Shown one piece after another: positions 1 through 7,614 of a stretch of 64,000 nt of DNA. Position 1 is the first letter of the stretch. Each line of letters starts with the position of its first letter. Under the pieces are notes generated by a model. That model did not search any database and was not told the DNA's origin. It saw only the letters and a program-made list of their open reading frames with translations. A program made the position numbers and the translations under genes. Source of the stretch: Xylophilus sp. GOD-11R (GTDB lineage Bacteria; Pseudomonadota; Gammaproteobacteria; Burkholderiales; Burkholderiaceae_C); NCBI RefSeq assembly GCF_033546935.1, contig NZ_CP137854.1:372001-436000 (forward strand). Reading direction: 5' to 3'.

Positions 1-192
1 TACGCTCATTAGCGGCCAGTACCCCAGATTCATGCGGAAGTGCTTGCCGGCCACGCTGGTGATGACCCGGAAGGTGCGCTTCCGGGCGTTCATCCTGACC
101 ACAAAACCGCTGAGCATGCGGTCTCGAAAGATTCGGCCATCGGTGACCCTGCTGCGCAGCATCAGCGACTCTGTGATGAGCACTACTGGCAC
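1..192 (-). CDS. Tyrosine recombinase/phage-type integrase, N-terminal part (cut by window edge)
   Basis: Reading the minus strand from a GTG at 192 gives an uninterrupted frame to the window edge. It contains GRIFRDRMLSGFVVRMN, then RTFRVITSVAGKHFRMNLGYWPLMSV. That is the pattern of the N-terminal arm-DNA-binding domain of integrases of the P4/tyrosine-recombinase type (a 'fxvRv.psGrKtf', then 'lG.yPlmsl.eAR' signature). A GGAG sits seven bases before the GTG, which decides the start; an internal ATG at 162 is the alternative. The catalytic domain lies outside the window, so activity cannot be judged. It points away from the islet genes 334-2225, as expected for an integrase near the end of a mobile element. 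Confidence 0.65.
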   Translation of the reverse strand, partial: MPVVLITESLMLRSRVTDGRIFRDRMLSGFVVRMNARKRTFRVITSVAGKHFRMNLGYWPLMSV

Positions 193-333
193 TGCATATC
201 TCCGGGGGAGCGATGAGGCTTGCAGGGCCGGTGTGCCTTCATGTGGCGCCTACAGTTTATGGATGGGGCCTGCATGGCAATTTTCTTTGTCATGCCGAAA
301 GCCTAAGACGCCAATGAAAGGATGTGAAGGACG

Positions 334-795
334 TTACCGCTTTCGCCTAAAGCCGATGAGCCAGTAAGCGCCCAGAATCAAGACCGGCACCCAAAAGAAT
401 GGGCTAACTAACGGTACGCTTACTGTTCGAAAACCAAAGCCGCCTGCTGCACCGCCTGCCGCACCGACAGAGCCACCGACAAGAGCCATGAAGCCGGCGC
501 CAACAGCAAATGCAGTTCCGCCGGTTGCAACACCTATAACACCCAGCACCGCAAACGTCGCAAGCCCGATAAGGCTCCCTGTGACTGCTCCCGCACCGAT
601 TGCGCCAATTCCAGGCACAACAAATTGAGTTAATGTTCCGGTGAGCAATGCCAAATAGGCGCCATATGCCAGTGTCGTGGCGCCAAGTAGCCGCTGGTGG
701 CCGATTTGCCACCGTCCTCGGAAAACGAGCCTCAATGTCAGTGCGACCGCAAATAGCGCACCGCCGATCAACCCCGCGCATACCACCTTGTTCAT
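334..795 (-). CDS. Small glycine-rich integral membrane protein, function unknown
   Basis: The 153-residue protein is almost entirely hydrophobic. It opens with a membrane segment (about residues 5-25), has a central Gly/Ala-rich stretch (about 60-125) with repeated GxxxG-like spacing suited to tightly packed helices, and ends with one more helix and a basic tail (FRRKR). No catalytic motif is visible and I do not recognise a named family. It lies 77 bases downstream of the J-domain gene on the same strand, so the two are probably co-transcribed, and both sit beside the integrase. The sequence is less GC-rich than the flanking core genes. The frame is well used but the function is open. Confidence 0.6.
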   Translation of the reverse strand: MNKVVCAGLIGGALFAVALTLRLVFRGRWQIGHQRLLGATTLAYGAYLALLTGTLTQFVVPGIGAIGAGAVTGSLIGLATFAVLGVIGVATGGTAFAVGAGFMALVGGSVGAAGGAAGGFGFRTVSVPLVSPFFWVPVLILGAYWLIGFRRKR

Positions 796-872
796 AATCT
801 CTCCATTGGGGCAGTCTCTCGCCGCCGGGTGCCGGTGTACCGCAGTCCAGTCTGCATCAGGAATTTGCCTAA

Positions 873-2225
873 CTAGGACTTGCTGTTCCAGCGCTCCAGT
901 GCGCTATTTATGGCCTGCGAGACGCTCGGTTCGGACGAGCGTTTTGCGATTTCCGTTAGTACTTGTTCAGTCACTTTTAAATTCTTCGATTTTCTCAGAG
1001 CCAACATTACAGAGTTGATCGCTAGGGCGCTGTTGTCAGTTTTGGCGGCCGATACACCAACTATCACCCAGGTATTAGTCGAATTGGGTGCCATAGTCGG
1101 CAGCACGCTTGCTACACCCTTTACAACTTCAAATTCTCCGGCCTTGATGGCTGCATAAGCAAGAGCCACATGCGCGTCCACACTGGCCGGGTTCGCGAAG
1201 ACAGCCGCGCGAGCAGATTGAAATTCGTCAATTGGGTTTCCGTTGTCGGCTGAGTACCTCGCTTCGAGGGAGTACCAGGAGGCGGCCTCGAGGTCGACAA
1301 TGTTGGAGCGGATGGGTGCCTTATTGGCGAGTTCTGCGAGCGTCCTATCGACTTCCGTCGACTCAGTAGCCACTTGGAAAAGGGCTTGCACTTGCTGTTC
1401 ACGGTATGGCTCCAGCGCAGCAAAAAGCTGCTCTATGCCGCGAAGCGGGACTCGGGCGTTGGCGTAGTCCGCTGCGCTCAAACCGCTGAGGCGAATGGCG
1501 TCAGCGCGCGGAACGACCACATCGCGCGCGATCCAGCCTTCCCTGCCATCCGGTAGCTTGAAGTTGACGAACCCGTTAGTGGTACTGATCTGCTCAATGG
1601 GTGTGCCTCGCGCGAGCAGTCCGATCGCTTTGGATTTTGCCGTCGGCTCCTTTCTAACGTTGGCACTTACGGCGGCGACAGCCAGAACGGGCAAGTCGGG
1701 CCGCGTTGGAGCAGCCTCCGGCACTAGTGCTTGAGCAGATTGCGGTGCGAGGTTTGGTCGGGGATTAACGCTCCCTGTTGAGTTTGAAGCATTAGAGATC
1801 AGAGCAGCCGCAAGAGCGGCGATGACGATGCCTATAAGCATCCAGCCCGGACCGCCAACGCCCTGTGCAGGTGGTGTTGCCGGCGCAGCCGTTGGGGTTG
1901 GAGGCGACGGGCGCGGCTGTGGCGGCGGCGACGGTTGCTGGGGTGGATCGGGAGGACGTGAAGGACCAGTCGAACTCGAAGCTTTCCGCATTGTTTCTGC
2001 GATGAGCTCTTCGATTTGCTCGTCATATGCAGCTCTTCTTGCGGGGTCTGACAAAACGTCGTTCGCTTCGTTCAACCGCTTCATGTACTTGAGCGCGGTT
2101 TCTAAAGCATCCGGGTTCTTATCAGGATGGTGTTTCTGACTAAGTGCCCGGTAAGCGGCTCGGATGACCGAGGGCGACGCATGGCGAGACACCTGCAAAG
2201 TGTCGTAAAAAGTCTTAGGAATCAT
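873..2225 (-). CDS. Membrane-anchored J-domain protein with SH3 and C-terminal repeat region
   Basis: The 450-residue protein starts with a J domain (about residues 5-70) carrying the HPD motif at 33-35, which is needed to stimulate Hsp70 (DnaK) ATPase. A proline-rich linker follows (about 90-125), then one transmembrane helix (about 128-147), a bacterial SH3 domain (about 178-240, with the typical ANVRKEP start and GWIARDVV end), and a helical C-terminal region resembling TPR-type repeats. The probable topology is a cytoplasmic J domain and a periplasmic SH3. It could recruit DnaK to the membrane; the client is unknown. It shares strand and islet with the glycine-rich membrane protein and the integrase. 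Base composition is lower in GC than ychF next door, which fits transfer. Confidence 0.75.
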   Translation of the reverse strand: MIPKTFYDTLQVSRHASPSVIRAAYRALSQKHHPDKNPDALETALKYMKRLNEANDVLSDPARRAAYDEQIEELIAETMRKASSSTGPSRPPDPPQQPSPPPQPRPSPPTPTAAPATPPAQGVGGPGWMLIGIVIAALAAALISNASNSTGSVNPRPNLAPQSAQALVPEAAPTRPDLPVLAVAAVSANVRKEPTAKSKAIGLLARGTPIEQISTTNGFVNFKLPDGREGWIARDVVVPRADAIRLSGLSAADYANARVPLRGIEQLFAALEPYREQQVQALFQVATESTEVDRTLAELANKAPIRSNIVDLEAASWYSLEARYSADNGNPIDEFQSARAAVFANPASVDAHVALAYAAIKAGEFEVVKGVASVLPTMAPNSTNTWVIVGVSAAKTDNSALAINSVMLALRKSKNLKVTEQVLTEIAKRSSEPSVSQAINSALERWNSKS

Positions 2226-2460
2226 CTTGCCCGTGTGGAATTGCAGCGAAATGTTACCGTATTGCTATTGGTTCGCAATTCTGTAATCGGCGACATGTCT
2301 TGCGTGCTGGCATTCCGTGCTCACCCCCATGGACCCCAGTCGCAGTTGGTCAGACCCATACAATCGCCACCAGTTTTCCCAGGCGCGACGAGGACAAAAG
2401 CCTCCGGACGCCCTGCATTCCTCACCAACGCACCCCGATCTTTGGGGCCCGCCCGCCGAC

Positions 2461-2508
2461 GCGCGGATCGGGCACCTCGACGATGCCAACGTTGGGCTCG
2501 ATGGTGCA
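2461..2508 (-). repeat. Inverted 48-bp copy of an internal ychF segment
   Basis: Read on the minus strand this segment matches ychF 2639-2686 at 45 of 48 positions. It encodes the identical peptide [16 protein letters not shown] in the same relative frame; the three differences are all silent. Homology ends sharply after PDPR. It sits 29 bases upstream of the intact ychF start codon, in inverted orientation, at the edge of the integrase-bearing islet. It may be a relic or core of an attachment site, or debris from an earlier rearrangement in ychF. Confidence 0.75.
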
Positions 2509-2536
2509 TAAGGGACTGATTTACATAGGAATTTCC

Positions 2537-3628
2537 ATGAGCCTCCAATGCGGCATCGTGGGCCTGCCCAACGTCGGCAAGTCCACCCTGTTCAACGCCC
2601 TCACCAAGGCCGGCATCGCCGCCGAGAACTACCCCTTCTGCACCATCGAGCCCAATGTCGGCATCGTCGAGGTGCCGGATCCGCGCCTGAAGAAGCTCGC
2701 CGCCATCGTCGAGCCCGAGCGCATCGTGCCGGCCATCGTGGAGTTCGTGGACATCGCCGGCCTGGTGGCCGGTGCCAGCACCGGTGAAGGCCTGGGCAAC
2801 AAGTTTCTCGCGCACATCCGCGAAACCGACGCCACGGTGAACGTGGTGCGCTGCTTCGACGACGACAACATCGTGCACGTATCGGGCAAGGTGGACCCCA
2901 TCTCCGACATCGAGGTGATCCAGACCGAGCTCTGCCTGGCCGACCTGGCGACGGTCGAGAAGGCGCTGCACCGCCACACCAAGGTGGCACGTTCGGGCGA
3001 CAAGGACGCGCAGAAGCTCGTCGGCCTGCTGGAGCGTTGCCAGGCGGCGCTCAACGAGAACACGCCGGTGCGCGCGCTGGAGTTCTCCAAGGAAGAGATG
3101 CCGCTGGTGAAATCCTTCAGCCTGATCACCGCCAAGCCGGCGATGTTCGTCGGCAACGTGGCCGAGGACGGTTTCGAGAACAACCCCTACCTCGATCGTC
3201 TGCGCGAGTACGCCGAGAAGCAGAACGCGCCGGTGGTGGCCATCTGCGCCAAGATCGAAGCCGAACTCGCCGACATGGACGACGAGGACAAGAAGATGTT
3301 CCTGGCGGAAATCGGCCAGGAGGAGCCGGGCCTGGACCGCTTGATCCGCGCCGCTTTCAAGCTGCTGGGCCTGCAGACCTACTTCACCGCCGGCGTGAAG
3401 GAAGTGCGCGCCTGGACGATCCGCATCGGCGACACCGGCCCGCAGGCCGCCGGCGTGATCCACGGCGACTTCGAGCGCGGCTACATCCGCGCCCAGACCA
3501 TCGCCTTCGACGACTTCATCGGTTTCAAGGGCGAGCAGGGCGCCAAGGACGCCGGAAAGATGCGCAGCGAAGGCAAGGAATACGTCGTCAAGGACGGCGA
3601 CGTGATGAACTTCCTGTTCAACGTCTGA
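2537..3628 (+). CDS. ychF: Redox-regulated ATPase/GTPase YchF
   Basis: This universally conserved Obg-family P-loop protein prefers ATP and binds ribosomes; it is linked to translation and oxidative-stress control. The start at the ATG opening [16 protein letters not shown] gives 363 residues, the usual length, and follows an AGGA. A longer frame reaches upstream to 2300, but it would run through the inverted ychF fragment and is not credible. Visible features are the Walker [10 protein letters not shown] (about residues 8-16), [10 protein letters not shown] as the G3 region, a central coiled-coil segment and the C-terminal TGS domain (about 280-363) ending NFLFNV. It is convergent with gcvH. 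Confidence 0.97.
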   Translation: MSLQCGIVGLPNVGKSTLFNALTKAGIAAENYPFCTIEPNVGIVEVPDPRLKKLAAIVEPERIVPAIVEFVDIAGLVAGASTGEGLGNKFLAHIRETDATVNVVRCFDDDNIVHVSGKVDPISDIEVIQTELCLADLATVEKALHRHTKVARSGDKDAQKLVGLLERCQAALNENTPVRALEFSKEEMPLVKSFSLITAKPAMFVGNVAEDGFENNPYLDRLREYAEKQNAPVVAICAKIEAELADMDDEDKKMFLAEIGQEEPGLDRLIRAAFKLLGLQTYFTAGVKEVRAWTIRIGDTGPQAAGVIHGDFERGYIRAQTIAFDDFIGFKGEQGAKDAGKMRSEGKEYVVKDGDVMNFLFNV

Positions 3629-3637
3629 CCACGGAAT

Positions 3638-3658
3638 CGGCCGGCGCCACGCCGGCCG
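3638..3658. terminator. Bidirectional hairpin between ychF and gcvH
   Basis: A perfect 9-bp inverted repeat (CGGCCGGCG / CGCCGGCCG) with a 3-base loop lies between the two convergent stop codons. It has no clear T-run on either strand, so termination strength is uncertain. Confidence 0.4.
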
Positions 3659-3668
3659 CCGGCGACGT

Positions 3669-4043
3669 TCAGCCTTCGGCGGTGACGGCCTCGTAGCCGG
3701 CCGCGTCGAGCAACTCGTCGAGCTCGGTCGGTGCCGACAGCCTGACCTTGAAGAACCAGCCCGCGTCCTGCGGGTCGGTGTTGGCCAGCGACGGATCGGC
3801 GCGCAGCGCTTCGTTCACTTCCACGATCTCGCCAGCGGCCGGCATGAACACGTCGGCTGCCGTCTTCACCGATTCGACCACCGCCGCGACCTCGCCACGG
3901 GCGAAAGTCTTGCCCGGCTCAGGAAGCTCCACGAAGACGATGTCGCCCAGCGTGTCCTGCGCGAAGGTGGTGATGCCGACGATGGCGGCGCTGGCGTCGG
4001 TGCCGTCGATCCACTGGTGTTCACGGGAATATCGGAGGGCCAT
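3669..4043 (-). CDS. gcvH: Glycine cleavage system H protein
   Basis: The 124-residue lipoyl carrier shuttles the aminomethyl group of glycine between the P, T and L proteins. The sequence has the family pattern throughout: REHQW near the N-terminus, GITTFAQD, then ESVK with the lipoylated Lys60, and the KVRLS C-terminal strand. The start MALRYSREHQW gives standard length. An upstream in-frame ATG at 4175 would add 44 basic residues that run through a terminator hairpin and is better read as a leader. gcvT and gcvP are not in the window, so gcvH is split from its usual partners. The spacing suggests its own 5' leader (4103-4175). Confidence 0.95.
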   Translation of the reverse strand: MALRYSREHQWIDGTDASAAIVGITTFAQDTLGDIVFVELPEPGKTFARGEVAAVVESVKTAADVFMPAAGEIVEVNEALRADPSLANTDPQDAGWFFKVRLSAPTELDELLDAAGYEAVTAEG

Positions 4044-4102
4044 GCGAGTGTTTCCTGGGCTTTGGGAGTGGGGGCGCATTGTCCCGGATCCTGAAAGCGG
4101 AC

Positions 4103-4175
4103 AAAAAAAGACCCGCCGAAGCGGGCCCAAGAGGAGACGAGCTCTCCGTCGCATCATTCGAATGATGACCTTCAT
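4103..4175 (-). promoter_or_regulatory. Putative attenuated leader of gcvH (Arg-rich leader frame overlapping a terminator)
   Basis: On the minus strand a GC-rich hairpin (4110-4127) is followed by seven T (4109-4103), a textbook intrinsic terminator 60 bases before the gcvH start. No minus-strand gene lies just upstream for it to serve. The frame from ATG 4175 begins MKVIIRMMRRRARLLLG and runs into the hairpin. A perfect 16-bp palindrome, CATCATTCGAATGATG, sits at 4152-4167 within that frame. The layout resembles a leader-peptide attenuator; an independent small RNA is the alternative. Confidence 0.4.
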
Positions 4176-4330
4176 TGCAGCGTCGCTGGTGGTTGTGGCG
4201 TGCAGGACGAAAACGCATCGTGTGTCCGGAGCGGGACTACAGGCGTGGGGATGCCGCTCGTAAGATGGCGGACCCGTGCCCTGGACCTTCGCCGTCCAGC
4301 CGCCATTCGCCTTTCGACGAGGATTTCGAC

Positions 4331-4603
4331 ATGCGTTTCCCCTTCCTGGCCGCCGGCCTGGCGTTGGCCGTCTACGGCACCGCTGCGCAAGCCGACGTGT
4401 GCTTCACCGTGCTCGACAAGGCCGGCCGCGTGCTGCACCAGTCGCGCAAGGCGCCGGTCGACATGTCGCAGCCGATCAGCGCCACGCTCTACAGCCGGTT
4501 TCCTAACGCGGCTTCTATGGTCTTCGGCGCCAACAACGACTACTGCGAGGAAGTGCGGGAAAAGCCGGGCGTCACACCCCGCCGTGCCACGCGCCGCATG
4601 TAA
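4331..4603 (+). CDS. Small exported protein of unknown function
   Basis: The 90-residue product begins with a clear Sec signal peptide (MRFPFLAAGLALAVYGTAAQA, cleavage after AQA at about residue 21), so the mature part is a ~70-residue periplasmic protein with two cysteines (in DVCF and DYCEE) that could form a disulfide. The basic C-terminus ends TPRRATRRM. A GAGG lies about ten bases before the chosen ATG; longer upstream readings in the frame would bury the signal peptide. I do not recognise the family. The next gene on the strand is an exported I78-type lipoprotein 69 bases downstream. Confidence 0.6.
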   Translation: MRFPFLAAGLALAVYGTAAQADVCFTVLDKAGRVLHQSRKAPVDMSQPISATLYSRFPNAASMVFGANNDYCEEVREKPGVTPRRATRRM

Positions 4604-4672
4604 CCCCCTGTCACGGGTTGCCATGCCGATGCGCCTACCGTGGGTGCAACGCATCTCCAGGATGGAGTCAGT

Positions 4673-5038
4673 ATGGAAATCCGCCGAATCTTCCTCGCCA
4701 CGGTCGCGACCGTGGCTGCACTCCAGATGACCGGCTGCGCCGACGCCATGTGGGGACGCAATAACGGCGGCGCTTCCGGCACGCCGACGAATACGTCCCA
4801 GGGCGGCGTTCCGCCCGGGGCGGTGGTGCTGAGCGGCAGTTGCGATGCAGCAGCGGGTGCCTACGCGATCGGCTGGCCCGCCACGGCGGCGATGCAGTCG
4901 GAGCTCATCACCAAGACGCTGGCCAAGACCCTGCGGGTGATTCGGCCCGGCGAGTACGTCACCCAGGAATTCAGCTCGCAACGCCTCAATCTGCAGACCG
5001 ATGGCACCGGCCGCATCACCGCGGTGACCTGCGGCTGA
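4673..5038 (+). CDS. Lipoprotein of the peptidase-inhibitor I78 family
   Basis: The 121-residue product has a lipobox (MTGC, about residues 19-22), so it should be lipidated and membrane-anchored. After a Gly/Pro/Thr-rich linker comes an I78-type inhibitor domain (about 55-121): a Cys near its start, then LRVIRPGEYVTQEF, SQRLNLQTDGTGRITAV and a closing CG, with the two cysteines probably bridged. Family members resemble the Aspergillus elastase inhibitor and are thought to guard the envelope against serine proteases. The ATG at 4673 was chosen because it places the signal peptide at the N-terminus; an in-frame ATG lies eleven codons upstream. GGATGGAGT precedes it. Confidence 0.75.
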   Translation: MEIRRIFLATVATVAALQMTGCADAMWGRNNGGASGTPTNTSQGGVPPGAVVLSGSCDAAAGAYAIGWPATAAMQSELITKTLAKTLRVIRPGEYVTQEFSSQRLNLQTDGTGRITAVTCG

Positions 5039-5059
5039 GCGCCTCGTCCGTATAGCTGC

Positions 5060-5209
5060 TCAGGCCGGCGCGGCGGGCGAGGCCGGCGTGCCGATCGCCA
5101 CATCTTCCGGCTGCTCGGCCGGGATGTCGCCCCGCGGCATTTCGGGCTCCACCGGTAAGTCCGCCTTGTGTTCGGCAGGCGTTTCCACGTCGTGTTTCGG
5201 GTGATGCAT
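5060..5209 (-). CDS. Short proline/glutamate-rich protein, unknown
   Basis: A 49-residue frame reads MHHPKHDVETPAEHKADLP at its start and ends TPASPAAPA. It is hydrophilic, Pro/Glu/Ala-rich and probably disordered. It lies between two small genes in a region of short exported proteins and 20 bases downstream of the 5230-5538 lipoprotein gene on the same strand, so it could be co-transcribed with it. No motif or family is recognised, and the case rests on context and on a frame free of rare-codon runs. Confidence 0.4.
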   Translation of the reverse strand: MHHPKHDVETPAEHKADLPVEPEMPRGDIPAEQPEDVAIGTPASPAAPA

Positions 5210-5229
5210 GGCGGTGCCTTCGCGCCGCG

Positions 5230-5538
5230 TCAGCGGCAGAGAAAAGTACTGAGCTGCGGGCCTTCGGCCGGCGCACGCTTGGGGTCTTCGTTGGCCTGCT
5301 TCTGAAAGATGGCCTGGTCGAAGCTGCGCTGTTTGCAGGCCCGCAACGCGCTCTCGTAGACCGAGATCCGGCTGCGCAGGCTGGTGTGCTCGATGGTGAT
5401 GTATTCGGTGGCGGGTGTGCCCAGGGCGTTGGAGGCGCCCGGCGTGGACGACACCACGGTGTTGCAGCCGGCGATCAGCAGGCCGCCGGCGATCGAAGCG
5501 GAGGCGGCGGTGGCGCGGCGCATGGCGGTTCGGTTCAT
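5230..5538 (-). CDS. Small lipoprotein, unknown
   Basis: The 102-residue product starts with a basic n-region, a hydrophobic stretch and a lipobox (LIAGC, Cys about residue 25), so it should be an envelope lipoprotein. The mature part has about 78 residues, Ser/Thr-rich at first and then helical (YITIEHTSLRSRISVYESAL), with two later cysteines (ACKQRS and a terminal FLCR). I chose the ATG at 5538 because it gives a normal signal peptide; the frame stays open to an ATG at 5586. No strong ribosome binding site is visible at either. The family is not recognised. Confidence 0.6.
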   Translation of the reverse strand: MNRTAMRRATAASASIAGGLLIAGCNTVVSSTPGASNALGTPATEYITIEHTSLRSRISVYESALRACKQRSFDQAIFQKQANEDPKRAPAEGPQLSTFLCR

Positions 5539-5620
5539 GGAGACGATGGTGCGGCCGCGGCGGCGGCCAGGGGTGTCGAAAAGCATCGCGCGGGGCGATG
5601 CTCCGGGGCGAAGCGATTCG

Positions 5621-5755
5621 TTATTTCTTCTTCTTGCTGCGATCGGGCACGACGGTGATCGGCACGATGCCGAGCGGGGTCACCGGCTTGGGCGGCGACG
5701 TGTCGGTCTTGGGTTTCTTCGCTTCCTTGTTGCTGCGCTGTTGACCCTTGGCCAT
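5621..5755 (-). CDS. Small basic protein, conserved-looking, unknown
   Basis: The 44-residue product opens MAKGQQRSNKEAKKPKTD and ends DRSKKKK. The lysine-rich termini flank a short hydrophobic/proline stretch (TPLGIVPITVVP). An AAGGA sits seven bases before the ATG, which makes translation likely. Proteins starting MAKGQxRSNKE and of this size are, as I recall, widespread in Burkholderiales and annotated as hypothetical; a nucleic-acid or ribosome association is plausible from charge alone but unproven. Confidence 0.6.
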   Translation of the reverse strand: MAKGQQRSNKEAKKPKTDTSPPKPVTPLGIVPITVVPDRSKKKK

Positions 5756-5888
5756 GGTCGTTCCTTGTGTTGGGCAGGTGCCGGGGCGGTGCGCCCCGGC
5801 GGCTTGCCAGTAGAACAGATCGGCGTGGCGTCCTGGCGTCGAAACGGACTGTGGATAGCGAGCAAGGCGGGGTCGTTTCGCTTCTGTG

Positions 5889-5894
5889 TATAAT
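5889..5894 (+). promoter_or_regulatory. Candidate -10 box of the 5.9-kb RNA
   Basis: A consensus TATAAT stands out in GC-rich sequence just upstream of the structured RNA candidate. No good -35 match is found 16-18 bases upstream (the region is GCGGGG-like), so an activator or another promoter type may be needed. Confidence 0.4.
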
Positions 5895-5897
5895 TCG

Positions 5898-6100
5898 CTC
5901 TTCCCGACCGCCATGCGGTTTCAGGGAAATAGCCTGCGCAGGCTAAGCCGGAGCTCATGACGGCACGTCGGACAAGAATCGCCACGACGAGAAAAACAAC
6001 AAGGTGGTTCCTGCAAGTGAAAATGCCGTAACGTGGGCCGCGTCAGAGCCCACGACCAAACAACCACCCAAAGCCCGCTTCGTGCGGGCTTTGTCGTTTT
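5898..6100 (+). ncRNA. Structured RNA candidate (small RNA or long 5' leader) upstream of mntH
   Basis: About 200 bases with no credible frame lie between a TATAAT and a strong terminator-like hairpin (arms AAAGCCCGC at 6070-6078 and GCGGGCTTT at 6084-6092, then TGTCGTTTT). In between are several stems: TTCCC/GGGAA enclosing CCGC/GCGG near the 5' end, the perfect palindrome TAGCCTGCGCAGGCTA at about 5930-5945, and GGTGGTT (6003-6009) able to pair with AACCACC (6062-6068) around an inner GTGGGC/GCCCAC hairpin. It does not match 6S, SRP, tmRNA or the Mn (yybP-ykoY) riboswitch patterns I know. The mntH start is about 190 bases downstream, so a regulatory leader is possible. Confidence 0.4.
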
Positions 6101-6282
6101 CGAGCCGTTTCGGGCCTGCGTTCCAAACCTGGTCATCGGGCCCGATCGCGTTGCTCTCGGCCGGCCTGCGGCATGTGCGCGGGTAAGCCGCCTGTCTGGC
6201 GCGCCGCACGCGTGTGGCTTCTATCACCGCCATAGAACCGCAGCGCCTGCGGCGCACCGTCTCGCTCCTTATCATCGACCGG

Positions 6283-7605
6283 ATGTTTTTTCGCCTGCCG
6301 CGCACCGCCACCGCCCCGTTCTGTCCCTCCGAAGTCAAAGGCAGCGTGGCCGTCGCGCCGGGCCTGCCGCTGCACAGGAAGCTGCTGCGTTATGCCGGCC
6401 CCGGGCTGCTGGTGTCGGTCGGCTACATGGACCCGGGCAACTGGGCGACCGACATCGAGGCCGGCTCGCGTTTCGGCTACGGCCTGCTGTTCATCGTGCT
6501 GCTGGCCAGCCTCGCGGCCATGCTGCTGCAGACGCTGTGCGTGCGCCTCGGCCTGGTGGCGCAGCAGGACCTGGCGCAGCTTTGCCGGGCGCGTTATTCG
6601 TCCGGCGTGAACCGCTTTCTGTGGATCGGCGCCGAGCTCGCCATCGTCGCCTGCGACCTCGCCGAGGTGCTCGGCAGTGCGCTGGCGCTGCACCTGCTCT
6701 TGGGCGTGTCGATTCCGGTCGGCATCGCCATCACCGCCTTCGACACCCTGCTGGTGCTCGGCCTGCAAGGCTCCGGCGTGCGGCGGGTCGAGGCCATCGT
6801 GCTGGGGCTCGTCGGCACCATCGGCGCCTGCTTCATCGTGGAGCTGGCTTTCGCGCATCCGATCTGGTCGCAGGTGGCGATCGGCTTCGTGCCCAGCCTG
6901 GAGCGGCTGCACGAGCCCGGCGCGCTGTACCTGGCGATCGGCGTGGTCGGCGCCACGGTGATGCCACACAACCTCTACCTGCATTCGTCCATCGTGCAGA
7001 CGCGCCTGGCCGAAGACAGCGACGCCGGCCGCCGCGAGGCTATTCGCTTCTGCACCGCCGACGCGGTCGTCTCGCTCTCGCTCGCGCTGCTGATCAACGC
7101 GGCCATCATGGTGCTGGCGGCCAGCGCTTTCCATGCCAACGGACACCGCGAAGTCAACGATATCGGCGACGCCTACCGGCTGATCGAACCGCTGGTCGGC
7201 AGCGGGCTGGCGGCGGTGCTGTTCGGCATCGCGCTGCTGGCCTCGGGGCAGAGCTCCACCTTCACCGGCACCATCGCCGGGCAGATCGTGATGGAGGGTT
7301 TTCTCGACATGAGGATTCCCTGCTGGCAACGCCGCCTCATCACGCGCGGCCTCGCGTTGATCCCGGCTTTCATCGGTGTGTGGTGGCTGGGCGAAGGTGG
7401 CGTCGGCCGGCTGCTGGTGCTGAGCCAGGTGGTGCTGAGTTTTCAGCTGCCGTTTGCGATGTGGCCGCTGATCCGCTTTACTGGCAACCGCGAGGTGATG
7501 GGCGCGTTCGCCAGTGGCCCGGTGGTGAAGGCGGCGGCCTGGTCGCTGTTCGGCGTGATCTCGGCGGCCAACGTGTGGCTCGTGGTGTCCACCCTGCAGG
7601 GCTGA
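6283..7605 (+). CDS. mntH: Nramp-family Mn2+/divalent metal transporter
   Basis: The 440-residue inner-membrane protein imports Mn2+ (and Fe2+) with protons. The helix-1 metal motif DPGN is at residues 50-53 and the helix-6 motif MPHN at 227-230; the Met in the latter is the soft ligand that selects transition metals. Eleven or so helices are predictable, the usual number. The ATG at 6283 was preferred because the upstream 23 codons (from 6214) look like leader sequence; a conserved start near KLLRYAGPG fits either. It is convergent with a LysR gene 10 bases downstream and preceded by the structured RNA candidate at 5898-6100, which may control it. Confidence 0.92.
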   Translation: MFFRLPRTATAPFCPSEVKGSVAVAPGLPLHRKLLRYAGPGLLVSVGYMDPGNWATDIEAGSRFGYGLLFIVLLASLAAMLLQTLCVRLGLVAQQDLAQLCRARYSSGVNRFLWIGAELAIVACDLAEVLGSALALHLLLGVSIPVGIAITAFDTLLVLGLQGSGVRRVEAIVLGLVGTIGACFIVELAFAHPIWSQVAIGFVPSLERLHEPGALYLAIGVVGATVMPHNLYLHSSIVQTRLAEDSDAGRREAIRFCTADAVVSLSLALLINAAIMVLAASAFHANGHREVNDIGDAYRLIEPLVGSGLAAVLFGIALLASGQSSTFTGTIAGQIVMEGFLDMRIPCWQRRLITRGLALIPAFIGVWWLGEGGVGRLLVLSQVVLSFQLPFAMWPLIRFTGNREVMGAFASGPVVKAAAWSLFGVISAANVWLVVSTLQG

Positions 7606-7614
7606 GCGGCGCCG

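Noticed and set aside
32..367. 111-codon plus-strand frame at the left edge
   Set aside because: The minus strand encodes a recognisable integrase arm domain in the same place; the plus frame has no motif.
2321..3463. 380-codon minus-strand frame over ychF
   Set aside because: Antisense shadow of ychF, His/Gly/Ala-rich and without motifs.
5898..6100. yybP-ykoY manganese riboswitch upstream of mntH
   Set aside because: The 5' part (CAGGGAAATAGCC) loosely recalls it, but the conserved second loop (GUCAACA-type) and the three-way layout are missing.
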